Below are positions 7,735 through 14,609 of a stretch of 64,000 nucleotides of DNA, piece by piece. Source of the DNA: Pseudomonas sp. PB120. Its GTDB lineage: Bacteria > Pseudomonadota > Gammaproteobacteria > Pseudomonadales > Pseudomonadaceae. The stretch covers positions 62,001-126,000 of the forward strand of contig NZ_RWIN01000122.1 of assembly GCF_009761815.1 (NCBI RefSeq), read 5' to 3'. Position 1 is the first letter of the stretch, and every line of letters starts with the position of its first letter. A program made the position numbers and the translations under genes. Under the pieces are notes generated by a model. That model had not been told where the DNA came from and ran no database searches. It worked only from the letters and a program-made list of their open reading frames with translations.

Positions 7735-9152
7735 TGCCGCTGGGAATCCGGATCTTCCTGGTCTACGTGCTGTTCATCGGCCTGACCGGCTACTTCGTGC
7801 TGAACACCGTGATGGAGGAAATCCGCCCCGGTGTGCGCCAGTCGACTGAGGAAACCCTGGTCGACACCGCCAACCTGATGGCCGAGATCCTGCGCGATGA
7901 CTTCAAGGCCGGGACGCTCAACCAGAACCGTTGGCCCGAGCTGCTCAAGGCCTACGGCGAGCGGCAGCCGAAGGCGACTATCTGGGGCCTGCCGAAAAAT
8001 CAGGTCAACCATCGCATCTACGTCACCGACGCGAAAGGCATCGTCGTGCTGGATTCCAGCGGTATGGCGGTTGGGCAGGACTACTCGCGGTGGAACGACG
8101 TGCTGCTGACCCTGCGCGGTGAGTACGGCGCCCGTTCCAGCCGCAGCGATCCGAACGATGCGAACTCTTCGGTGATGCACGTCGGCGCGCCGATCCGCGA
8201 CAACGGCCAGATCATTGGCGTGGTCACCGTGGCCAAACCAAACAGTTCGTTACAGCCTTATGTGGATCGCACCGAGCGCCGGTTGCTCATATACGGCGCT
8301 GGTTTGATCGGTCTTGGCCTGCTGTTTGGCGCGCTGTTGTCCTGGTGGTTGAGCGCCGCGCTGCGACGGTTGACCGCGTATGCCCAGGCGGTAAGCGAAG
8401 GCCGTCGAGTCGAGGTGCCGCATTACCGTGGTGGGGAGTTGGAACAACTGGCCACGGCGGTCGAGCACATGCGCACGCAGTTGGAGGGCAAAGCCTACGT
8501 CGAGCGTTACGTGCACACGCTGACCCACGAATTGAAGAGCCCGCTGGCGGCGATTCGCGGAGCGGCGGAATTGCTGCAAGGCGAGATGCCGCAGGCCCAA
8601 CGGCATCGGTTCGTCAGCAATATCGACAGCGAAAGCGTGCGGATGCAGCAGTTGATCGAACGGTTGCTGAACCTGGCGCAGGTAGAACAGCGTCAGGGGC
8701 TGGAAGAACAGGTCGCGGTGCCGTTGGCGGCTTTGGTGCAAGAGTTACTGAACGCGCAGGCGGCGCGAATCGAAGGCAGGCACGTGCGCGTGGAGCAGAC
8801 GATTCCAGCGGAGTTGACGATCACCAGCGAGCCGTTCCTGCTGCGCCAGGCCCTGGGCAATCTGCTGGAAAACGCGCTGGATTTTACCCCGGTGAAGGGT
8901 GTGCTGCGCTTCAGTGCTGACCGTATCGGGGAGCAAGTCGAGTTCAGGTTGTTCAACCAGGCCGAGGCGATTCCCGACTATGCACTGCCTCGACTGAGCG
9001 AGCGCTTTTACTCATTGCCGCGCCCGGACAGTGGTCGCAAGAGCACCGGGCTTGGGCTCAATTTTGTCGAGGAGGTGGTCAAGTTGCACGGTGGTGAAAT
9101 GAGCATCGGCAATGTTGAGGGCGGGGTTGAAGTCAGGTTGCGCCTGGCTTAG
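7734..9152 (+). CDS. creC: Sensor histidine kinase CreC
   Basis: Inner-membrane sensor kinase, 472 residues, partner of CreB. TM1 is at about 5-25 (IFLVYVLFIGLTGYFVL). A periplasmic sensor region with a dCache/PAS-like fold (IYVTDAKGIVVLDSSG, MHVGAPIRDNGQIIGVV) spans about 30-175. TM2 is at about 185-205 and a HAMP segment follows. The H-box THELKSPLAAIRGAAELL carries the phosphorylated His, followed by the N-box NLLENALDF and G-box GLGLNFVEEVV. It begins with an ATG overlapping the creB stop (ATGA arrangement). The longer upstream frame has no ribosome site and reads through creB. Confidence 0.93.
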   Translation: MPLGIRIFLVYVLFIGLTGYFVLNTVMEEIRPGVRQSTEETLVDTANLMAEILRDDFKAGTLNQNRWPELLKAYGERQPKATIWGLPKNQVNHRIYVTDAKGIVVLDSSGMAVGQDYSRWNDVLLTLRGEYGARSSRSDPNDANSSVMHVGAPIRDNGQIIGVVTVAKPNSSLQPYVDRTERRLLIYGAGLIGLGLLFGALLSWWLSAALRRLTAYAQAVSEGRRVEVPHYRGGELEQLATAVEHMRTQLEGKAYVERYVHTLTHELKSPLAAIRGAAELLQGEMPQAQRHRFVSNIDSESVRMQQLIERLLNLAQVEQRQGLEEQVAVPLAALVQELLNAQAARIEGRHVRVEQTIPAELTITSEPFLLRQALGNLLENALDFTPVKGVLRFSADRIGEQVEFRLFNQAEAIPDYALPRLSERFYSLPRPDSGRKSTGLGLNFVEEVVKLHGGEMSIGNVEGGVEVRLRLA

Positions 9153-9167
9153 GACCGAGTTGCGGCA

Positions 9168-9233
9168 ATCGCGAGCAGGCTCACTCCCACATGGGTTTGC
9201 GTAGAATCTGTAGGAGTGAGCCTGCTCGCGAAG
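9168..9233. repeat. REP pair between creC and creD
   Basis: Inverted arms TCGCGAGCAGGCTCACTCCC and GTAGGAGTGAGCCTGCTCGC separated by about 25 bases. Confidence 0.85.
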
Positions 9234-9247
9234 AGGTCGGTGAAGTC

Positions 9248-9263
9248 TCCACACACTCTCCAC
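9248..9263 (+). promoter_or_regulatory. Candidate CreB box upstream of creD
   Basis: TCCAC-N6-TCCAC is a perfect 11-base-period direct repeat and differs from the TTCAC-N6-TTCAC cre-tag by one base in each half. It lies 66 bases before the creD start in a CA-rich leader, downstream of the REP pair. creD is the best known Cre regulon gene. Confidence 0.4.
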
Positions 9264-9328
9264 ATTCCCCCCACAAACCCTCCACACACCGCCCCCAGAC
9301 TCTCCCCATTCCAAACAAGGAGAGTCCC

Positions 9329-10699
9329 ATGAACCGAAACCTGACCCTGAAACTCGGGGCCATTGCCCTGCTGATCCTGTTGTTGCTGATCCCGCTATTG
9401 ATGATCAACGGCGTCATCCAGGACCGCCAGCAACTGCGCGACGGTGTGCTTGAAGACATCGCCCGCAGCTCCAGCTACAGCCAGCAACTCAGCGGCCCGC
9501 TGATGGTGGTGCCGTACCGCAAAGTGGTGCGCACCTGGAAGCTCAACGAAAAAACCAACGAACGCTACCAGGACATCGGTGAAGAACGCGGTCGCCTGTA
9601 TTTCCTGCCGGAGCATTTCGAACTCGACGGCGAGGTCCAGACAGAGCTGCGTTCCCGAGGTATTTATGAGGCGCGTCTGTTCCATGCCGATAACCGCATC
9701 ACCGGGCATTTTTCGGTGCCGGCGCAATTGGGCATCAAGGAAAATTTTGTCGATTACCAGTTTGACCAACCCTTTCTGGCCGTGGGCATCAGCGACATTC
9801 GTGGCATCGAGAATGCGCTGAAACTCGAACTCAACGGTGATCGCCTGGACTTCGTTCCCGGTAGCCAGGTGGGCTGGTTGGGCGAAGGGGTGCATGTGGT
9901 GCTGCCGGCGCTCGACGCAAAACAAGCCACAGAACTGGTCTTCGGTTTCGACCTGCGTTTGCAAGGCACTGGCCAGTTGCAGATCCTCCCGGTGGGCAAG
10001 ACCAGCAAGGTATCGCTAACCTCAAAATGGCCGCACCCAAGCTTCATCGGCAACTTCCTGCCGGCCCAGCGCGACGTCACCGATCAAGGTTTCAGCGCAC
10101 ACTGGCAGACCTCGTTTTTCTCCACCAACCTGCAAGAAGCGTTGAGCAGTTGCGTGGCCAGCGGCGTGTGCGAAGCGTTCACCGCTCGCAGCTTCGGCGT
10201 GAGTTTCATCGACCCCGTCGACCAGTACCTGAAGAGCGACCGGGCGATCAAATACGCACTGCTGTTCATCGTCCTGACGTTCGCGGGTTTCTTTCTGTTC
10301 GAAGTGCTGAAAAGCCTGGCGGTGCACCCGGTTCAATATGCGCTGGTGGGCGTGGCGCTCGCGTTTTTCTACCTGCTGCTGTTGTCGCTTTCTGAACACA
10401 TCGGCTTTGCCCTGGCGTATCTGATATCGGCCAGCGGTTGTGTGTTGTTGATCGGGTTTTATGTCTGCCACGTGCTGCGCAGCGTGCGCCACGGCTTGAG
10501 TTTCTCGGCGGGGCTGGCGGCGTTGTATGGGCTGCTTTATGGACTGTTGAGTGCCGAGGATTACGCGTTGCTGATGGGGTCGTTGTTGCTGTTCGGGTTG
10601 CTGGGTGTGTTTATGGTGCTGACCCGCAAGCTGGATTGGTATGGGGTGGGGCAGAAGGCGGCGAAGCCATTGGAGTTTGATATCGGGGTGGTGGAATGA
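9329..10699 (+). CDS. creD: Inner-membrane protein CreD
   Basis: CreD family membrane protein, 456 residues. One TM helix near the N-terminus (about 8-30, LGAIALLILLLLIPLLMING) is followed by the conserved GVIQDRQ segment and a large periplasmic domain (about 35-340). A cluster of five or six C-terminal helices (about 345-440) follows. GPLMVVPY and the GVSFIDPVDQYLKSDRAIKYALLFI block are family signatures. The start at 9329 has AAGGAGAG immediately upstream, so the longer open frame through the REP and CA-rich leader is rejected. Molecular function is unknown; it is the main target of CreBC and affects envelope integrity in other gamma-proteobacteria. Confidence 0.92.
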   Translation: MNRNLTLKLGAIALLILLLLIPLLMINGVIQDRQQLRDGVLEDIARSSSYSQQLSGPLMVVPYRKVVRTWKLNEKTNERYQDIGEERGRLYFLPEHFELDGEVQTELRSRGIYEARLFHADNRITGHFSVPAQLGIKENFVDYQFDQPFLAVGISDIRGIENALKLELNGDRLDFVPGSQVGWLGEGVHVVLPALDAKQATELVFGFDLRLQGTGQLQILPVGKTSKVSLTSKWPHPSFIGNFLPAQRDVTDQGFSAHWQTSFFSTNLQEALSSCVASGVCEAFTARSFGVSFIDPVDQYLKSDRAIKYALLFIVLTFAGFFLFEVLKSLAVHPVQYALVGVALAFFYLLLLSLSEHIGFALAYLISASGCVLLIGFYVCHVLRSVRHGLSFSAGLAALYGLLYGLLSAEDYALLMGSLLLFGLLGVFMVLTRKLDWYGVGQKAAKPLEFDIGVVE

Positions 10700-10894
10700 G
10701 CCGGTTGTTGGGGTTGCGGGAGGATCAGCGGGAGGGGGAAGCGTTGGTCGCGCGGATTACTCTATTGTTTCCGGTGAATTCGGTGTGGTGCCATCGCGAG
10801 CAAGGCATCTCCAGTGAGCACAAGGTGTGTGCCTCCCGTAGATGCAATGGAGGGCAAGCTTGCCCGCGATGAGATCAGAACCGTCAGTGAAGCG

Positions 10895-11524
10895 CTAAAG
10901 AGTCGGCATCGTCGCCAACATCGAAGGCCGCTGGCTCACCTCGAAATACCACGCCGCCAGCTGCGGATTCGCGTCGCGCCATGCCAGGTCCGCGTGGCGC
11001 AAATCCAGGTAACCCAGTGCACACGCGACGCTGATCGCCGCGACATCGAAATGACTGGTGAGCTCGGCAATCGCTTCCGCTTCCAGTACCGCCAGGGCGC
11101 GGCGGATTTTGTCGCGCTGGCCGTCGAGCCATTCGTCCCAGTGTTTTTCCGGGGCGCGCAAGGCGACTTCGTAGCGGGTCAGCACGGCGGCGTCCATGAT
11201 CCCGTCGGCCATGGAGGCCAGGGTCAGGCGGCGCCAGCGGGCCGAGCCTTCGCGGGGGATCAGCGGGTTGCCGACGTGTTGGTGATCGAGGTAATCGAGG
11301 ATCACCCGGCTGTCGTGGATGACGTTGCCATCAGCCAGACGCAGGGCCGGGATTTTGCTCAGGGGGTTGTCGTTGATCAGCGTCAGGTCCGGGGCGAGCG
11401 GCGTCAGCACGCAGTTTTGCAGGGCGACGCGGTCTTGCTGACCGGTTTCGTGCAACAGCACCATGACTTTGCGAACGAAAGGGGAGAGGGGATTGTGGTA
11501 AAGGGTCATGCTTGGGGCTGACAT
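10895..11524 (-). CDS. Glutathione S-transferase family protein
   Basis: Cytosolic GST-like protein, 209 residues. The N-terminal thioredoxin-like domain (about 1-80) has LYHNPLSPFVRKVMVLLHE, the cis-Pro segment KIPAL and the glutathione-binding DSRVILDYLD. The helical C-terminal domain has the FDVAAISVACALGYLDLR N-capping box. The Ser of NPLSPF is the likely catalytic residue. The start at 11524 was chosen because the upstream part of the frame runs into a REP element. Substrate unknown; a detoxification or maleylpyruvate-type role cannot be told apart. Confidence 0.85.
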   Translation of the reverse strand: MSAPSMTLYHNPLSPFVRKVMVLLHETGQQDRVALQNCVLTPLAPDLTLINDNPLSKIPALRLADGNVIHDSRVILDYLDHQHVGNPLIPREGSARWRRLTLASMADGIMDAAVLTRYEVALRAPEKHWDEWLDGQRDKIRRALAVLEAEAIAELTSHFDVAAISVACALGYLDLRHADLAWRDANPQLAAWYFEVSQRPSMLATMPTL

Positions 11525-11596
11525 GGCAACGTCTCGGTCGGTGGCAGTGTCGGGCAGCATAGCGTGTTGAGGCTGTAGCTCAATGCGCTGATTCCT

Positions 11597-11696
11597 TGTA
11601 GGAGCGAGCCTGCTCGCGAAAAACTCAAAGGCGCCGAGGGGTCTCTGGTTTAACGCGTTATCGTTCACGACCATCGCGAGCAGGCTCACTCCTACA
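11597..11696. repeat. REP pair between the GST and MFS genes
   Basis: Arms TGTAGGAGCGAGCCTGCTCG and CGAGCAGGCTCACTCCTACA; the spacer holds the recurring GCGTTATCGTTCACGACC tail seen in other pairs of the window. Confidence 0.85.
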
Positions 11697-11707
11697 GGTT
11701 TTGCGGT

Positions 11708-13000
11708 TTAGCTGGCGGGTACTGCGGCCTGCAGGTTTGGCGCAGCCTGCTGAGGCTTCAATTCACGCGCAACCGTCCAGACGATAAATGCGGCCGCAAT
11801 GTCAAAAATCGCCAGCACCACGAACAGCGGGCTGTAGCCGATCTTGGTCACCATCACGCCGAACACCATCGTGAACGCCGCCGCGCCGAGGTAGCCGAAC
11901 ATCCCGCCCATGCCCGTGGCGGTGGCCACTTCATTCTTGCCGAACGAGTCGGAAGTGATCGCGTACAGCGCGCCGGACAAGGTCTGGTGCGCGAAACCGC
12001 CGATGCACAGCAGCGCAATGGCCGTGTACGGGCTGGCCACCAGGCCGATGCAGGCCGGGCCGATCATGCACGACGCGCCGAACAGCAGAACCATTTTGCG
12101 CGAGGTGAACAACGACACGTTCAAGTGCTTATGAAAGAACGGGCTCAGGTAGCCACCGAGCACGCAGCCCAGGTCGGCGGCCAGGAACGGCAGCCAGGCG
12201 AACATCGCGATTTCTTTGATGTTCATGTGGCGTTCGGTCATCAGGTACAGCGGGATCCACGCGTTGAACGTCTGCCAGGCCGGCTCCGACAACATGCGTG
12301 CACTGGCGATGGCGTAGAAGTTGCGGCTGCCGATGATCTTCTTCCAGCTGCCCTTTTTGGTTGCCGGGTCTTTGAAGTGGTCTTCCTGGCCGCTGAGGAT
12401 GTAGTCCCGCTCTTCATCGCTCAGGCGTTTTTGATCACGCGGATGTTTGTAGAGAATCATCCACAGGAAACTCCAGGCTACGCCCAGCCCGCCGACGATC
12501 AGGAACGCCAATTCCCAGCCGCTGTGCAGGATCGCCCAGACCACCAGTGGCGGCGCCAGCAGCGCACCAATCGATGAACCGATGTTGAACCAGCCGATGG
12601 CGACCGAACGCTCCTTGGCCGGAAACCATTCGGTGGAAGCCTTCACTGCCGCGGGCAGGCCGGCGGCTTCGGTCAGGCCAAGCAAGCCCCGGACAAACGC
12701 CAGCCCTTGCCAGCCGGTCGCGAGCGCCGCGAGTGCGCAGGCAATCGACCAGGCGAACGCAAAAATCGCGAAGCCCATTTTCGTGCCAATGGCATCAATG
12801 ATGTAGCCGGCCACCGGTTGCATCAGCGCGTAGCACACCTGCCAGGCGACGACGATGTGCGAGTACTGCTCGGTGCTGATGTTCATTTCGCTCATCAGGG
12901 TCGGGGCGGCCACTGAGAGGGTATTACGAGCCAGGTAGTTGACCATCAGACCAGCCGTCACCAGGCCGACCATCCACCAGCGGATGCCTTTGACTTTCAT
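11708..13000 (-). CDS. MFS transporter of the anion:cation symporter family (ExuT/GudP-like)
   Basis: Inner-membrane transporter with 12 predicted helices, 430 residues. The start WWMVGLVTAGLMVNYLARN is the ACS-family TM1 signature with the conserved N-Y-x-x-R. The loop after TM2 has GYIIDAIGTKMGF. TM4 has RGLLGLTEAAGLPAAVKA and is followed by WFPAKERSVAIGWFN, all typical of hexuronate, glucarate or galactonate proton symporters. The substrate is probably a sugar acid but cannot be fixed. No catabolic gene lies beside it. A GntR-type operator sits about 40 bases upstream of its start, which suggests induction by its substrate through a regulator encoded elsewhere. Confidence 0.85.
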   Translation of the reverse strand: MKVKGIRWWMVGLVTAGLMVNYLARNTLSVAAPTLMSEMNISTEQYSHIVVAWQVCYALMQPVAGYIIDAIGTKMGFAIFAFAWSIACALAALATGWQGLAFVRGLLGLTEAAGLPAAVKASTEWFPAKERSVAIGWFNIGSSIGALLAPPLVVWAILHSGWELAFLIVGGLGVAWSFLWMILYKHPRDQKRLSDEERDYILSGQEDHFKDPATKKGSWKKIIGSRNFYAIASARMLSEPAWQTFNAWIPLYLMTERHMNIKEIAMFAWLPFLAADLGCVLGGYLSPFFHKHLNVSLFTSRKMVLLFGASCMIGPACIGLVASPYTAIALLCIGGFAHQTLSGALYAITSDSFGKNEVATATGMGGMFGYLGAAAFTMVFGVMVTKIGYSPLFVVLAIFDIAAAFIVWTVARELKPQQAAPNLQAAVPAS

Positions 13001-13040
13001 CGCTTCACCAGATTATTTTTGGATTTTGGTGTTGTTGTAG

Positions 13041-13053
13041 GTTGTCGTACAAC
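13041..13053. promoter_or_regulatory. GntR/FadR-subfamily operator upstream of the MFS gene
   Basis: GTTGTCGTACAAC is a perfect inverted repeat (GTTGT-N3-ACAAC) that fits the FadR-subfamily consensus TNGT-N3-ACNA. An extra half-site TTGTAG lies on its left. No GntR gene is adjacent. Confidence 0.55.
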
Positions 13054-13128
13054 GTGCGTCTTTATAGAAGTGCAAGGGTAAAACTGTCAATAAATATGTC
13101 ATGGGATTTGCTGGATAAGGCGACGACC

Positions 13129-13228
13129 TGTAGGAGCGAGCTGCTCGCGATGGGCCCGAGAGCGCCAAGGGGTATCAGGCCCCCAGCGTTATCGTTAACG
13201 TCCATCGCGAGCAGGCTCGCTCCTACAA
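13129..13228. repeat. REP pair between the MFS operator and the small membrane gene
   Basis: Arms TGTAGGAGCGAGCTGCTCGC and GCGAGCAGGCTCGCTCCTAC. The left arm lacks the CC present in the right one. Confidence 0.85.
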
Positions 13229-13231
13229 GGG

Positions 13232-13411
13232 TCAGTGGCGTTGCAGGAGGCCGCGTAGGGCGAGGAAGGCAGGAATGCCGAGGCCAAGCCAACTCAGCGC
13301 ATCCCACACGCCATCGCCCAGCAACGCGGCAAACAGGCCTGCGGCGCTGAGCAGCGCAATCACGACCGGGGTCGCGAAGACTTTCCAGAAATTCGACTGC
13401 CGGGGTTTCAT
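13232..13411 (-). CDS. Small two-helix membrane protein of the iron-uptake unit
   Basis: 59-residue hypothetical membrane protein. Two hydrophobic helices (about 9-30, VFATPVVIALLSAAGLFAAL, and 36-54, ALSWLGLGIPAFLALRGLL) leave both ends in the cytoplasm with basic tails. The ATG at 13411 overlaps the stop of the PepSY gene (ATGA), so it is coupled to that gene; the longer frame upstream is antisense-like and lies inside the PepSY gene. Small proteins of this kind often end FecI-type receptor/PepSY operons in Pseudomonas. Function unknown. Confidence 0.7.
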   Translation of the reverse strand: MKPRQSNFWKVFATPVVIALLSAAGLFAALLGDGVWDALSWLGLGIPAFLALRGLLQRH

Positions 13412-14538
13412 GCCGTGGCCTCCGCTTTTTCCAGCACGGGCTTCACGGCCTTGCGCCGCACCACCCACAGGTAAACGCCGCTACCCAGCACGATGATGGT
13501 CAGCCCATCGAGGGTGGCCCACAGGATCTTCATCGGCATGCCACCGTAGTCGCCGAAGTGCAGCGGTTGCGACATGCCCATGGCGTCCATGTACCACGGC
13601 CGCTCGGCCACCGCAGTCACCTGCAAAGTGCTGGCGTCGATCAGCACCGGGGTCAGCAGGTGTGAGGTCAGGTGTGTGCTGCCTTTCATGAACACGGCGT
13701 AGTGGTGTTCGCTGGAAAAGCGTGTGCCGGGGAAGGCGATGAAATCCGGTTGCATGCCCGGCGCGACGTCCTTGGCGATGTCCAGCAGCCGAGTAGCCGG
13801 CGCGAGTTGTGTCAGCGGCGGTGCATCGCGGTACGGCGCGACCATCGCGCTCAAACTGTCGTTGCGCCACGCGGCGATCAGCAGGTCGGCGCAGGCGCTG
13901 ATCACGCCGGTCACGCCGACCACCAGCGCCCAGGTCAGGGTGACCACACCGATCAGGTTGTGCAGGTCGAGCCAGCGCAGGCGGGTGGATTTGTCCTGGC
14001 GCACGGTGGCGAATTTCAAGCGCCGCATGAACGGCAGGTACAGCACCGTCCCGGACACAATCGCCGTCACGAACAATATCCCCATGAATGCCAGCAACAA
14101 CTTGCCCGGCAACCCGGCGAACAGGTCAACGTGCAGACGCAGCATGACCATCATCAAACCGCCGTTGGCCGACGGCATCTCCAGCGCTTCGCCGGTGCGG
14201 GCGTCGAGCATGAAGGTGTGGGACGAATTCGGCTCGGTGCCGGCCGTCGGCGCCATGATCGTGACCACGCCGTTGGGCTCGTCATCCTCGTAGCCGAAAT
14301 ACTGCACGACGTCGCCGGGGCGATGTTTTTCCGCTGCCTGCACCAATTGCTGCAGATTCAGCTGCGGGGTGTCCGCCGGCATCGGCTTCAACTCGGCGGC
14401 ATCGCCCAGCCAGTGGTCGATCTCGTGATGGAAGATCAGTGGCAAACCGGTGAGTGCCAGCATCAGCAGGAAGACGGTGCAGATCAGGCTGGTCCAGGTG
14501 TGGACAGCGGACCAGCGGCGAATTTTTTTACTTTTCAT
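13408..14538 (-). CDS. PepSY-associated TM helix protein (siderophore/iron utilisation)
   Basis: Inner-membrane protein, 376 residues, of the PepSY_TM family found beside TonB siderophore receptors. It starts RRWSAVHTWTSLICTVFLLMLALTGLPLIFHHEI (TM1, about 12-35). A periplasmic PepSY-like region follows. The conserved RLHVDLFAGLPGKLLLAFMG precedes TM2, and TM3 and TM4 carry further conserved His residues (RWLDLHNLIGV). Members are thought to reduce or release iron from siderophores in the periplasm (inference for this one). It lies downstream of the TonB receptor with a 71-base gap that holds a hairpin. Confidence 0.88.
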   Translation of the reverse strand: MKSKKIRRWSAVHTWTSLICTVFLLMLALTGLPLIFHHEIDHWLGDAAELKPMPADTPQLNLQQLVQAAEKHRPGDVVQYFGYEDDEPNGVVTIMAPTAGTEPNSSHTFMLDARTGEALEMPSANGGLMMVMLRLHVDLFAGLPGKLLLAFMGILFVTAIVSGTVLYLPFMRRLKFATVRQDKSTRLRWLDLHNLIGVVTLTWALVVGVTGVISACADLLIAAWRNDSLSAMVAPYRDAPPLTQLAPATRLLDIAKDVAPGMQPDFIAFPGTRFSSEHHYAVFMKGSTHLTSHLLTPVLIDASTLQVTAVAERPWYMDAMGMSQPLHFGDYGGMPMKILWATLDGLTIIVLGSGVYLWVVRRKAVKPVLEKAEATA

Positions 14539-14561
14539 TTCGTGGCCTTCAGAAATACCAA

Positions 14562-14582
14562 AGCCGTCCTTGCGGGACGGCT
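14562..14582 (-). terminator. Hairpin between the TonB receptor and PepSY genes
   Basis: AGCCGTCC / GGACGGCT stem with a five-base loop. On the minus strand it is followed only by TTGG, so it may attenuate rather than end transcription. Confidence 0.4.
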
Positions 14583-14609
14583 GGGTACAGGGTGTATCAG
14601 GTCAAGCGA

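Noticed and set aside
10697..10873. Small frame overlapping the creD stop
   Set aside because: Runs into REP-like sequence, lacks any recognisable feature and has no clear ribosome site.
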